64,000 nucleotides of DNA, from assembly GCF_014192225.1 (NCBI RefSeq), contig NZ_JACHXS010000011.1, forward strand, positions 186,001-250,000, read 5' to 3'. Of this stretch, positions 52,407 through 61,754 are shown in pieces. How positions within the stretch are numbered: the stretch's first letter is position 1; every line of letters starts with the position of its first letter. The stretch comes from Pseudoduganella umbonata. GTDB taxonomy: Bacteria; Pseudomonadota; Gammaproteobacteria; Burkholderiales; Burkholderiaceae_D. The notes below the pieces were generated by a model, which saw nothing but the letters and a program-made list of their open reading frames with translations, made no database searches and was not told where the DNA came from. The position numbers and the translations under genes are program-made.

Positions 52407-55400
52407 TCAGGCGGCTTCAGCCATCGGCGGCGGCGTCTTCGTGCCGCGGCCGGTGATCTTGTGCACGCCCTTCATGATCAGGCGATAGACCAGGCGCACG
52501 AGGACCAGCGCCAGGATCGCTTCGATGAATGTCAGCACGCCGGCAACGGCCACGTTCCAGCGCTCGGTACGGCGGCCGAACTTGGCGAACATGCGATCCC
52601 GGGTGATCTCGATGCTGTCGTAGAACGTCGGCACCATCAGCAGCGTCAGCACGGTGGACGTGATGGTGCCGCCGATAATCGACACGGCCAGCGGACGGTA
52701 GAACTCGCCGCCCTCGCCGTGGCCGATGGCCACCGGCAGCATGCCGGCGATCAGCGCGAACGTCGTCATCAGGATCGGGCGCAGGCGCATGCGGCCCGCA
52801 TACATCAGCGCATCCTCGCGGCCGTAGCCCTCTTCCTCACGCTTGCGCGCCGCGTCGAGCAGCAGGATCGCATTCTTTGCCACCAGCCCCATCAGCATGA
52901 TCACGCCGATCAGGCTCATCAGGTTGATCGTGCCCTTCGTCAGCAGCAACGCGACGACCACGCCGATCAGCGACAGCGGCAGTGACAGCATCACCGCCAC
53001 CGGCGCCGTGAACGAACCGAACTGGATCACCAGGATCAGGTACATCAGGCCGATACCGGCGACCAGCGCGATCCCCATCTGCGTGAACACTTCCTGCATG
53101 TCCTTGCCCGAACCGGCAACGGCCAGGCCGTACCCCGGCGGGAAGTCCATCGTGCGCGCCAGCTTCATCGCATCGGCCGTCACCTCGCCGGGCGAGCGGC
53201 CCTGCACATTGGCAGACACGGAAATCACCCGCTTGCCATCCTTGTGCTGGATCTTGGCCGGGCCCTTGCCCATCGTGACGGTGGCGATCTGGTCCAGCGG
53301 CACCATCAGGTTCGTGCCGGACACGGCGATCGGCAGCCGCTCGATGTTGAGCGCATTGGTACGGTCTTCCGGCGCCAGGCGCACGGCCACGTCGCGGGTT
53401 TCGCCCGTCGGGTCGACCCAGTCGCCCACTTCGATGCCGGCAAAGGCCACGCGCAGGGCCGAGGCGGCATCGCCGGCACCGATGCCCATCGAGTTCGCCA
53501 GGCCACGGTTCAGTTCGATCTGCAGCTCATCCTTCGGATCCTGCTCGGACAGGCTGACGTCGACCGCGCCCGGCACCTTCTTCAGCTCATCCATGAAGCG
53601 GCTGGTGATCTCCATCAGCTTGCGCGAATCCTCGCCCATGAATTCGATCTGCACCGGCTTGCGGGCGCCATTGTTCAGGTCCTCCAGCACCGTGTACTCG
53701 GCGCCGACCAGTTGCGCCAGCTTTTCACGCAACTCCGTTGCCACTTCGGTGGCGGAACGGTCGCGCTCCTTCTTCTTGCCGATGTCCACGTAGATGCGGC
53801 CGCCCGTCAGGTTCACGTAGGTGCTGGTGGCCTTGGTTTCCTTGATCGAATGCGCCATCTCGGCCGCCTTGACCATCTTCAGCTTCGAGTACTCCAGGCT
53901 CGACGACGACGGCGTACGCACGTCGATCATGATGGTGCCGAAGTCGGTGGTCGGCAGGAACGAGCCGCCGCCGAATTTCATCTGCAGCCCGATGGCGGCG
54001 ACGAAGCTGGCCACGGCGATCACGGCCATCCAGCGCCGGTGATGCAGTGCCCACGCGATCACGTTGCCGTAGCGGTCGGCCTGGTGGTCGAACCAGTGGT
54101 TGAAGCGCTGCAGCACCTTCTCGATACCCTTGCGCGGCGCATCGTGGTGCCCGGGCGGATCGCCCCAGTAGGCCGACAGCATCGGATCCAGCGTAAACGA
54201 GATCAGCAGCGATACGGCGACGGACGCGGTGACGGTCAGCGCGAAGGGCCGGAACCATTCACCCGTGATGCCCGGCATGAATGCCACCGGAATGAACACG
54301 GCCATGATCGAGAACGTGGTGGCGGCCACCGCCAGCCCGATCTCGTTGGTGCCGTTGATGGCCGCGGTGCGGCGGTCGAAGCCCATCTGCATGTGGCGCA
54401 CGATGTTTTCCCGCACCACGATGGCGTCGTCGATCAGCACGCCGATGGCCAGCGACAGGCCCAGCAGGGTCATGAAGTTCAGCGTGAAGCCGCACAGCCA
54501 GACGCCGATGAAGGCGGCGATCACCGAGGTGGGCAGCGACAGCGCCGTGATCAGCGTGGAACGCCATGAATTCAGGAAAGCGTAGACCACGAAGATGGTC
54601 AGCCCGGCGCCCAGCACCAGCGCCTCGATCACGTTGTTGAGGCTGCTCTGGGCATCCTCGCCGCCGTCGTTGGTGATTTCCAGCGTAGTGCCCTTGGGCA
54701 GCGTCGGTTCGATTTCCTTGACCATCGCATGGATCAGCTTGGAGACCGACACCGTGGAAGCGTCGCGCGAGCGGATGATCGAGATCCCCACGTTGGGCTG
54801 GTTCGAACGCATCGACAGGCCATTGACCTCGGCAAAGCCGTCCGCGATGGTTGCCACCTGGCCGAGCCGCACCACCTCGTCGCCATTGCGCTTGACCACC
54901 ACCGACTGGAACTCTTCGGGGCGCTCGATGCGGCCCACCAGGCGGATGCTCTTTTCGTCCAGCGCGCCGCGCAGCTTGCCGACCGGCGCATTGGTGTTCT
55001 GCATGCGCAGCGCGTTGGTCACATCGGTGATCGACACATTGTATTCACGCAGCTTCTCGGCCTTCAGCAGCACCGACAGCTCGCGCCGCAGTGCGCCGTC
55101 CACGTTGACCGTGGCCACGCCATCGATGCCGCGGAACTTCTCGGCCAGCACGTCCTCGGCCAGGCGCGAGATCTCGGCATGGCTCTGCGCCGTGGACGAC
55201 AGCGACAGCTGCATGATCGGCTGGGCCGACGTATCGATGCGCTGCAATACCGGCTCGCGCATCTCCAGCGGCAGCTTGTAGCGCACCGAGGCGATCGCGT
55301 TGCGGATATCGTCGGACGCTTCGATCAGGTTGCGTTCAAAGGTGAACTTGATCAGGATCGTTGCCGAGCCTTCGGCGGCGGTACCGTTGATTTCGGTGAC

Positions 55401-55628
55401 ACCGGTAATGCTCTGCAGCGATTTCTCGATGCGGTTCAGCACTTCCCGCTCGACCGTCTCGGGCGAAGCGCCGGGATAGGGAATGGCGACGACGATGAAC
55501 GGAATCTCGACGTCCGGATCCTGGTTGACGCGCAACTTGCTCAGGGCCAGCAGGCCGACGCACATCAGCGTGACGATCAGCACGACCGTCGCGACGGGGC
55601 GCTTGATACTGAAATTGGAAAGGAACAT
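52407..55628 (-). CDS. RND efflux transporter permease
   Basis: 1073 residues, the full-length AcrB/CusA-type inner-membrane pump. 12 helices in the usual layout, with proton-relay segment GVLIDDAIVVRENIVRHM, duplicated large periplasmic loops and NLMSLIGVIMLMGLVAKNAILLLD. Uses the proton gradient to export hydrophobic compounds or metal ions; the class (HAE-1-like MexF/MdtBC group) is not resolved here. Starts 21 bases after the adaptor gene on the same strand. Confidence 0.95.
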   Translation of the reverse strand: MFLSNFSIKRPVATVVLIVTLMCVGLLALSKLRVNQDPDVEIPFIVVAIPYPGASPETVEREVLNRIEKSLQSITGVTEINGTAAEGSATILIKFTFERNLIEASDDIRNAIASVRYKLPLEMREPVLQRIDTSAQPIMQLSLSSTAQSHAEISRLAEDVLAEKFRGIDGVATVNVDGALRRELSVLLKAEKLREYNVSITDVTNALRMQNTNAPVGKLRGALDEKSIRLVGRIERPEEFQSVVVKRNGDEVVRLGQVATIADGFAEVNGLSMRSNQPNVGISIIRSRDASTVSVSKLIHAMVKEIEPTLPKGTTLEITNDGGEDAQSSLNNVIEALVLGAGLTIFVVYAFLNSWRSTLITALSLPTSVIAAFIGVWLCGFTLNFMTLLGLSLAIGVLIDDAIVVRENIVRHMQMGFDRRTAAINGTNEIGLAVAATTFSIMAVFIPVAFMPGITGEWFRPFALTVTASVAVSLLISFTLDPMLSAYWGDPPGHHDAPRKGIEKVLQRFNHWFDHQADRYGNVIAWALHHRRWMAVIAVASFVAAIGLQMKFGGGSFLPTTDFGTIMIDVRTPSSSSLEYSKLKMVKAAEMAHSIKETKATSTYVNLTGGRIYVDIGKKKERDRSATEVATELREKLAQLVGAEYTVLEDLNNGARKPVQIEFMGEDSRKLMEITSRFMDELKKVPGAVDVSLSEQDPKDELQIELNRGLANSMGIGAGDAASALRVAFAGIEVGDWVDPTGETRDVAVRLAPEDRTNALNIERLPIAVSGTNLMVPLDQIATVTMGKGPAKIQHKDGKRVISVSANVQGRSPGEVTADAMKLARTMDFPPGYGLAVAGSGKDMQEVFTQMGIALVAGIGLMYLILVIQFGSFTAPVAVMLSLPLSLIGVVVALLLTKGTINLMSLIGVIMLMGLVAKNAILLLDAARKREEEGYGREDALMYAGRMRLRPILMTTFALIAGMLPVAIGHGEGGEFYRPLAVSIIGGTITSTVLTLLMVPTFYDSIEITRDRMFAKFGRRTERWNVAVAGVLTFIEAILALVLVRLVYRLIMKGVHKITGRGTKTPPPMAEAA

Positions 55629-55649
55629 GGTGACGTATCCTGGTCAGGC

Positions 55650-56798
55650 TCAGTTGCCTTTGTTGGCGGCATTGCCGCTGGCGGACGCAACGTTCTTCGC
55701 CGCGGTCAGCTGCACGGGCTGGCCGTCCTGCACGGTCGAGCCGGGTGCGCGCAGCACCGTGTCGCCGGCGGCCAGGCCTTTGGTGACCTGCCACTGGCCG
55801 GTGCGCTCGTCGCGCGAGCCGATCGCCAGGCTCACCTTGGCCAGCTTGTTGTCCTTCACCCGCCACACATAGCGGTCGTCGCCGGCCTGCACCATCGCCG
55901 ACTCGGGCAGCATCAGCGCATCCGACGTTTCGCTCTCGACGCGGCCTTCCGCATACAGGCCGGCCACGCGCGGCTGCGACGTGCCGGCGAAGTCGACCAG
56001 CACTTCGACCTGGCGCGTGACAGCGTTTGCAGCCGGATCCACGCGCCGCACCTTGCCCTGGAAATTCTGGCCCGGATAGCCATTGACACGGAACAGCACC
56101 GGCTGGCCCACCTTGACGACGCCGATCTTGTCGGCCGACACCAGGCCTTCGAAGCGCATGCTGTTCGGGTCGATCACCTTGATCAATTCCTTGCCGATCT
56201 GGGCGGTGTCGCCGCTCGACACCTTGCGCTCGCTGACGATGCCGTCGAACGGCGCGCGCACCAGCGTGCGGTCCAGCTGCTGCCGGGCCTGCACGGCACG
56301 CGCCTTGGCGGCCGCCAGTTCGCTTTGCGCGGTATTCAGGCGCACTTCGGCATCTTCCAGCGCCTGCATTGACGTCATGCCCGACGCGCGCAGCGTCTTG
56401 TTCCGCTCCAGCATGCGCTGGGCCTGGTCGACGACCTGCTTCGCGTTGCGCACGCCTTCCTCGCTCGATGCCAGGCTGTCACGGATCGACGTATCGTCCA
56501 GGCGCACCAGCAGGTCGCCTTTCCTGACCGGTTCGCCGTTTTCCTTCAATACCTGGAGCACGATGGCCGAGATTTCGGCGCGCAGGTCGGCACGGCGTTC
56601 CGGCTGGATCGAGCCGGTGATCACCGGACCGGCGGCCAGTGCATTGCTGTGCACCGTCAGCAGATCTTCCGGTGCGATCAGAAGCCTGGTGGTCTTCTTA
56701 TCCTCCCCTTTCGCGGCCGCATCGGGCGCACCGGGTGGTTTTCCGCAGGCGACGAGGCTCGTGGCGACGGCGAGAGCGATCAAGGTATTTCGCAACAT
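55650..56798 (-). CDS. RND efflux periplasmic adaptor (membrane fusion protein), lipoprotein
   Basis: 382 residues with lipobox LVAC near residue 18. Adaptor layout: hairpin of lipoyl half-motifs (RADLRAEISAIVLQVLKENGEPVRKGD and RAPFDGIVSERKVSSGD), a coiled coil between them (about 95-170), a beta-barrel domain and a membrane-proximal domain. Forms an operon with the permease. No outer-membrane channel (TolC-type) gene and no local regulator are present in the cluster. Confidence 0.94.
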   Translation of the reverse strand: MLRNTLIALAVATSLVACGKPPGAPDAAAKGEDKKTTRLLIAPEDLLTVHSNALAAGPVITGSIQPERRADLRAEISAIVLQVLKENGEPVRKGDLLVRLDDTSIRDSLASSEEGVRNAKQVVDQAQRMLERNKTLRASGMTSMQALEDAEVRLNTAQSELAAAKARAVQARQQLDRTLVRAPFDGIVSERKVSSGDTAQIGKELIKVIDPNSMRFEGLVSADKIGVVKVGQPVLFRVNGYPGQNFQGKVRRVDPAANAVTRQVEVLVDFAGTSQPRVAGLYAEGRVESETSDALMLPESAMVQAGDDRYVWRVKDNKLAKVSLAIGSRDERTGQWQVTKGLAAGDTVLRAPGSTVQDGQPVQLTAAKNVASASGNAANKGN

Positions 56799-56843
56799 GA
56801 AGATCTCCGAGAGTTTTGGACTGCTGAGCTATTGAGTCACGGC

Positions 56844-56878
56844 TGAACTGCGGGCTTGAACTGCGCGCTTGAACTGCG
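56844..56878. repeat. Three 13-bp-spaced TGAACTGCG repeats upstream of the RND operon
   Basis: TGAACTGCG occurs three times with 13-base spacing, 46-80 bases upstream of the adaptor start. A regulator-binding site is possible. The rest of the 420-base gap is GC-rich with CCGGAC-type local repetition and no gene that I can support. Confidence 0.6.
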
Positions 56879-57218
56879 ACCTATTAAACTGCTTATGTTT
56901 TTTGTATGACCGGGAGCGCCGAGTATGTCCAGAGCCGCAGGCAGTGTCAATTCACCCCGGGCCAGAGTGCGGGAAAATGTGGCTGGACTGCTGAAAATCA
57001 TGGACAGACTGCAGAGACCTTGCCGGACGGCCGGACGACCGGCCAGCTGGACAATATTCGGCGGACGTCCGGCACTGTCCGCCGTGGCATTTTCTCCTGT
57101 GGCGGGCCGTGCCCGGACAACCCGCGCGCAGGCCGGAAAACGACAGAAGAACGGCAGAAGACCGGACGAAGAAACCGCCATCAGCCCGCTGCGCGGTGGA
57201 CTGCTCGGCTCTGGCCGA

Positions 57219-57641
57219 TCAGCCCTGCCGGAACAGCGCGAACACCAGGTGGCCGATGGCGATGCCGGTTGCCAGCCCGCCGCAGATTTCAATCACGGTG
57301 TGCCCCATCCGTTCCCGCAGCCACCGATGGGCTGGCTGGCCATCGGCCAGCCGGTTGATCGCCGCCGCCTGACGGCCGACGTGCTGGCGCAGGCTGTTGG
57401 CGTCGATGATCACGATGAAGCACAGTGTGACCGCCACGCCGAATGCGGGATGGCCGATACCCTCGCGCAGCGCGATCAGCGTCGCCATGCTGGACACCAC
57501 GGCGCTGTGATTGCTGGGAAAACCGCCATTACCGACCAGATTGAACGCCCACTGACGGGCACGGATACTGTTGATCAGGAATTTGATCGGTCCGACGGTA
57601 ATCCAGGTGAGCAGCGGTGTGACGAGATAGGCGATATCCAT
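57219..57641 (-). CDS. Divergent PAP2 family protein (DUF212/YuiD type)
   Basis: 140 residues, two to four membrane segments. Family marks: WAFNLVGNGGFPSNHSAVVSSMATLIALREG and IIDANSLRQHVGRQA, with the phosphatase-like His/Asp and Arg pattern. Role unknown, presumed lipid phosphate-related. GGAAG precedes the ATG chosen; an earlier in-frame ATG lacks a ribosome site. Confidence 0.9.
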   Translation of the reverse strand: MDIAYLVTPLLTWITVGPIKFLINSIRARQWAFNLVGNGGFPSNHSAVVSSMATLIALREGIGHPAFGVAVTLCFIVIIDANSLRQHVGRQAAAINRLADGQPAHRWLRERMGHTVIEICGGLATGIAIGHLVFALFRQG

Positions 57642-57781
57642 GAGTAACTTCCAAATTCCTTTTTGGCAATTCTTCATTATCGCAGAAGCCGGCTCCCCGA
57701 AGGAAGCAGCTCAAGTAAAATCGGCCGGCATGGTGTTTTATTTTCTTTTATAACTAATAACTAATTCACGAAGGATGGGGC

Positions 57782-58825
57782 ATGAAGCATTTCAGGATTT
57801 CAATCATCGTCACCGTGGCGTTAATGATATTGGCCGGCTGGTGGGGTTACAGCCAGCGTGGCATCGCGGGTTTGTTCTCGGCGCTGTGGATCACCGGCGT
57901 GCTGGGGATCATGGAGGTGTCGCTGTCGTTCGATAACGCGGTGGTCAATGCATCCGTGCTGAAAGACTGGAACGCGTTCTGGCAAAAGCTGTTCCTGACC
58001 GTCGGGATCCTGATCGCCGTGTTCGGCATGCGGCTGGTCTTCCCGCTGGCGATCGTGGCCGTCGCCACCGGACTGGACCTGTTCCAGGTATGGACCATGG
58101 CGACCACGCAGCCGGCTGAGTATTCGCGCCACCTGATGAGCGTGCACGCCGAGGTGGCGGCATTCGGCGGCGCCTTCCTGCTGCTGGTGTTCCTGAACTT
58201 CATCTTCGACGAGGAAAAGGAAGTGCACTGGCTGGGCTGGATCGAGAAGGCCGCGGTGAAGATCGGCACGGGCAGCCTGTCGGTACTGCTGGCGCTGCTG
58301 GCCATCCTCGTCTGCGTCGAACTGGTGGAGGAAACGCATCGCTTTGCCGTGCTGTACGCGGGCATTACCGGGATCGCGATCTATCTCGGCGTCAGCTGGC
58401 TGTCGGGACTGCTGGAAGAAAAGGAGCACGACAGCGAAGGCAGCGGCGAACTCGGCAAGGCGGTGCAGCGCGGCAGCATCGGCGGCTTCCTGTACCTGGA
58501 AGTGCTGGATGCGTCGTTCAGCTTCGACGGCGTGATCGGCGCGTTCGCGATCACCAGCGACGTGGTCATCATCATGCTGGGCCTGGCGATCGGCGCCATG
58601 TACGTGCGTTCGCTGACGGTCTACCTGGTGCACAAGGGCACGCTGGACGAGTTCATCTACCTGGAACACGGCGCGCACTACGCCATCGGCATCCTGGCGG
58701 TCATCATGCTGGCCAGCGTGCGGTATCACGTACCGGAATGGTTTACCGGCCTGTCCGGGGTGGCATTCATCGTCGTGTCGCTGTACTCGTCGGTGAAGTA
58801 CCGTAAACGGATGGCGATGCAGTAA
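57782..58825 (+). CDS. DUF475 family integral membrane protein (TerC-like)
   Basis: 347 residues, eight or nine helices. Family blocks: GIMEVSLSFDNAVVNASVL, EEKEVHWLGWIEKAAVKIG, LDASFSFDGVIGAFAITSDVVII. Acidic residues in the SFDNA/SFDGV helices suggest metal or tellurite-related transport as in TerC; function not established. GAAGGATGGGGC precedes the start. Divergent from the PAP2 gene. Confidence 0.9.
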   Translation: MKHFRISIIVTVALMILAGWWGYSQRGIAGLFSALWITGVLGIMEVSLSFDNAVVNASVLKDWNAFWQKLFLTVGILIAVFGMRLVFPLAIVAVATGLDLFQVWTMATTQPAEYSRHLMSVHAEVAAFGGAFLLLVFLNFIFDEEKEVHWLGWIEKAAVKIGTGSLSVLLALLAILVCVELVEETHRFAVLYAGITGIAIYLGVSWLSGLLEEKEHDSEGSGELGKAVQRGSIGGFLYLEVLDASFSFDGVIGAFAITSDVVIIMLGLAIGAMYVRSLTVYLVHKGTLDEFIYLEHGAHYAIGILAVIMLASVRYHVPEWFTGLSGVAFIVVSLYSSVKYRKRMAMQ

Positions 58826-58857
58826 GATCGCAGCATTTCAACTCTGACCAACCTGCC

Positions 58858-59232
58858 ATGATCCGACGCACTCGACGCTCCCCCCTCCTGATCCTCATCG
58901 GCCTGCTCGTCGTGGCCGCCCTGCTGTTCTGGGTATGGGCCATGGCCGCGCTCAACTTCTCGTACTCCGAGGGCGAGCGCAACGGCTTCCTGCAGAAATT
59001 CTCGAAGGTGGGCTGGTTCTGCAAGACATGGGAAGGCGAAATGCTGCTGACCTCGATGCCCGGGGCGATCCCGGAGAAGTTCCTCTTCAGCGTGCGCGAC
59101 GAGCAGGTGGCCCGCGACCTGTCGGCCGCAATGGGCAAGCGCGTGACGCTGACCTACGCCCAGCACAAGGCCGTGCCAACCAACTGCTTCGGCGAAACCG
59201 AGTACTACATCGAGAAAGTAGTGGTGCAGTAA
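58858..59232 (+). CDS. Small membrane-anchored protein, conserved hypothetical
   Basis: 124 residues: one N-terminal membrane helix (about 10-32), then a soluble periplasmic part with WFCKTWEGEMLLTSMPGAIPEKFLFSVRD. Two Cys (about 54 and 110) could form a disulphide. This family occurs in Betaproteobacteria without known function. It follows the DUF475 gene by 32 bases and may share its transcript. Confidence 0.8.
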   Translation: MIRRTRRSPLLILIGLLVVAALLFWVWAMAALNFSYSEGERNGFLQKFSKVGWFCKTWEGEMLLTSMPGAIPEKFLFSVRDEQVARDLSAAMGKRVTLTYAQHKAVPTNCFGETEYYIEKVVVQ

Positions 59233-59274
59233 GCCAGCGATAAAAAATAGGGACGGACCCTGTTTTTCAGGAAA

Positions 59275-59310
59275 CAAAAGGGCTGCCAGGAATTCCGGCA
59301 GCCCTTTTTC
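59275..59310. terminator. Bidirectional terminator between the hypothetical and coiled-coil genes
   Basis: Stem AAAAGGGCTGCC / GGCAGCCCTTTTT with a short loop; T-rich ends on both strands serve the convergent genes. Confidence 0.9.
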
Positions 59311-59319
59311 TTGCTCAAC

Positions 59320-59382
59320 ACCGGTGACAGGCTCCAGTTCTTTTGAAATATTTCCAAAAAACCGGAGCCTGTCACCGGTTTT
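59320..59382. repeat. Extragenic hairpin element (REP-like), copy B
   Basis: Left arm ACCGGTGACAGGCTCCAGTT, a 20-base loop with TTTGAAATATTTCC, right arm AACCGGAGCCTGTCACCGGT. Same length, loop skeleton and outer sequence as copy A at 28996-29058; the arm centres differ with compensating changes, so the hairpin shape is conserved. A further half-copy (GGTGACAGGCCCAGT) follows at about 59387. Confidence 0.9.
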
Positions 59383-59413
59383 GCATGGGTGACAGGCCCA
59401 GTATTTCGCAAGT

Positions 59414-61639
59414 TCAGGCTTGCAGCTTGCGCTGGACGGCGCTCAGCGAACGCTGGGCGGCTTCGTAGCGGGCGGTTTCCTGCTCCAGCAGCGCCTGCTT
59501 TGCGGCGGCCAGCATGGCGGTCGTGTCGGCGGCCTTGCGCTGCATCTCGGCGTGGGCGCGCGCCGCGTCCAGCAGCGATTGCTGGTGTGCCACCTTGTCG
59601 CGGGCAGCGGCGGCGGCGGCCGATTCCAGCATTTCCCGTTCGCGCAGCATCGCGCTGGCGGCCAGTTCGGCATCGGCACGTTCGCGCGCGGTGGTGGCGA
59701 TCGCGATTTCAGAGCCCATCCGGCTTTCGATCGCGCGTGCGGTTTCTTCCTCGGCCGCGGCGGCGGCGCACTGCTGCGCCGTGTGCTGTTCCAGCAGCGC
59801 CAGCGCGGCTTGTTCGCGGGCAATGAACGCCCGTTCGGCTTCGATCTGTGCCTGCACGGCCGCCGCCTTGGCCTGTTCGGTACGGGCACGCTCGCGATGC
59901 ACTTCCGACAGTTCCGCGCCAAGCCGGGCCTGCGCCGCGGCGGCCTGGGCCGCCTCTTCCTTCTGCTGCACTTCCACTTCGCATTGTTCGGCCATCATCG
60001 CGAGCGCGGCGGACTCCTCGCGAATCGCCTCGGCGCGGCGCACGTCGGCGGCGGCATGGCGCGCAGCAGCTTCCGCCTGTTCGCGTTCGGCCGCGGCGCG
60101 TGCTTCGGCGGCGGCGGTGGCGCGTTCTTCCTCGGCCAGCCGGGTCTTCAGCGCGGCGATCGCGTCCTGCTCGGCAGCGGCCCGTGCGCGCTCGGCGGCC
60201 AGCAGGCGGCCAGCTTCGGCGGCCTTCTGGCGCGCCAGCTCATTGGCGGCATCGAGCGCAGCCGCGTGCTCGGCCAGCAAGGCCACTTCGTTGCTTTCGG
60301 CGTCGTTCTTGCCCCGCGCCAGCTCGGCGGCAGCGCGCGACAGTTCGGCCCGCTCATCGGCGAGCCGGGCGGCACGGGCCTGTTCCGCGGCTTCGGCGCG
60401 CGCAGCCTCGGCGGCAGCCTGTTCGGCCTGCTGGCGCAGCCTTGCCTGTTCCGTGGCGTGACGCTCGGCCTCGAGCTTGCCGCGTGCATCGAACTCGGCC
60501 TGCTGTTCCGCTTCCACGCGGCCCATTGCCACGGCGTGCAGTTCGCGGTCGGCCGCGATGCGGGCTTCGGTCGCGGCCATGATGCGGGCATCGGCATCGC
60601 GGCGGGCTTGCGCCGTGGTCGCCGCCATTGCTTCGAGGCGCTCGCGGTGCTGGGCGGCGTCGCGAATTTCCTTTTCGGTCTGCAGGCGCAGGTGCAGCGA
60701 CATCGCGGCACTGCGGTCCGACTCGGCTTTCGCCAGTGCGATCGCCTCGCGCTCCTGCTCCAGGTGAGCCAGCGCGCGCGCCTCTTCGGCGGCGTGGACT
60801 TCGGCGGCGGCACGGGCAAACGCCGATTCCAGCGCGACCCCATCGGCACGCTCGCGCTGGCGGGTGGCTTCGAGCGCCCCGGCCTCGGCCTCGGCCAGTT
60901 GCTGCGCGGTCTGGCGTGCGGAATACGCCTGGCGCTCCCGTTCGCGCGCCAGCGTGGCCATGCGCGCATCGGCGGTGGCGATGCCGATCACTTCTTCTCT
61001 CGCGGCCTGCACGGCAGCCACCCGCTCGGCGGCCTGCAAGCGCGCCTGTTGCGTCTGCTTTTGCAATTCCTCGGCGGCCTGTTCCGCCTGTTCGGCCAGG
61101 TGCGCCTCCGCTTCCATCTGCTCGGCGGCGCGGCGGCGCGATTCCTCTTCGGCACGGGCACGCACTTCGGCGGCCTGGCGGATCTGGTTGTCGGCTTCGA
61201 CGCGGGCGCGCAGCTCGGCGGTCTCCTGCTTGACCGCTTCCAGCTTCGCCACGCTGGCCTGTGCGGCGGCGCGCAGGCTTTCCAGCCTCTCGCGGTTGGC
61301 GGCAATCACATCCTCGGCGGCCTGGGCGTTTTGCAGCGCAACGGCGGCCGCGGCGGTGTCCATCGCGGCACGGTCTTCGGCCAGCGCGCGGGCGCGCGAC
61401 TCGGCATGGGCGCGGCTCTCGGCGGCGCAGGCAGCCTTGGCTTCCGCTTCCACCCGGGCAATGGCTTGCTGGATGGCCCGCATCTCCGCGTCGGCACGGT
61501 CCGGCTTCACGTCACCGCTGGTCGGCTCGGCCAGGTCATGGTCGTGATCGGCGTCATGGTCGTGATCGGCGTCATGGTCGTGATCGGCGTCATTAGCGGA
61601 ATAGGCGACGTGCAGGGGGTGGGCCAAATGTGCTTGCAT
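59414..61639 (-). CDS. Long coiled-coil protein with N-terminal Asp/His repeat, function unknown
   Basis: 741 residues. No signal peptide or membrane helix. After a 15-residue start comes a DADHDH repeat (three copies, about residues 18-35), then residues of about 50-740 consist almost entirely of a charged Ala/Glu/Arg/Gln helix with few Pro or Gly, read as a very long coiled coil. Cys and His are sparse in it. Resembles no family I know beyond general coiled-coil/tropomyosin-like proteins. Convergent with the hypothetical gene and alone on its strand; no neighbour suggests a role. Confidence 0.85.
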   Translation of the reverse strand: MQAHLAHPLHVAYSANDADHDHDADHDHDADHDHDLAEPTSGDVKPDRADAEMRAIQQAIARVEAEAKAACAAESRAHAESRARALAEDRAAMDTAAAAVALQNAQAAEDVIAANRERLESLRAAAQASVAKLEAVKQETAELRARVEADNQIRQAAEVRARAEEESRRRAAEQMEAEAHLAEQAEQAAEELQKQTQQARLQAAERVAAVQAAREEVIGIATADARMATLARERERQAYSARQTAQQLAEAEAGALEATRQRERADGVALESAFARAAAEVHAAEEARALAHLEQEREAIALAKAESDRSAAMSLHLRLQTEKEIRDAAQHRERLEAMAATTAQARRDADARIMAATEARIAADRELHAVAMGRVEAEQQAEFDARGKLEAERHATEQARLRQQAEQAAAEAARAEAAEQARAARLADERAELSRAAAELARGKNDAESNEVALLAEHAAALDAANELARQKAAEAGRLLAAERARAAAEQDAIAALKTRLAEEERATAAAEARAAAEREQAEAAARHAAADVRRAEAIREESAALAMMAEQCEVEVQQKEEAAQAAAAQARLGAELSEVHRERARTEQAKAAAVQAQIEAERAFIAREQAALALLEQHTAQQCAAAAAEEETARAIESRMGSEIAIATTARERADAELAASAMLREREMLESAAAAAARDKVAHQQSLLDAARAHAEMQRKAADTTAMLAAAKQALLEQETARYEAAQRSLSAVQRKLQA
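61535..61588. repeat. Three perfect 18-bp repeats in the coiled-coil gene
   Basis: Three identical GTCATGGTCGTGATCGGC units (plus strand) encode the repeated Asp-Ala-Asp-His-Asp-His block; the perfect DNA identity suggests recent expansion. Confidence 0.95.
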
Positions 61640-61754
61640 GACAGTCTCGCTCGAGGGTTACGGGATTTCCGAGCTGCCATTATCCCGGCCGTTCGCGCGT
61701 GGCCAGCGCCCGATCAGAGCGGATTTTCCCCGTCAATTCGCCGCTTGCGGCGGT

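Noticed and set aside
56925-57647. A 240-codon plus-strand frame upstream of DUF475
   Set aside because: It opposes the PAP2-like gene, which has family motifs and a ribosome site; the 5' part of the frame is low-complexity Arg/Gly sequence.
57678-57781. yybP-ykoY manganese riboswitch before the DUF475/TerC-like gene
   Set aside because: The conserved yybP-ykoY blocks are not present in this 104-base gap.
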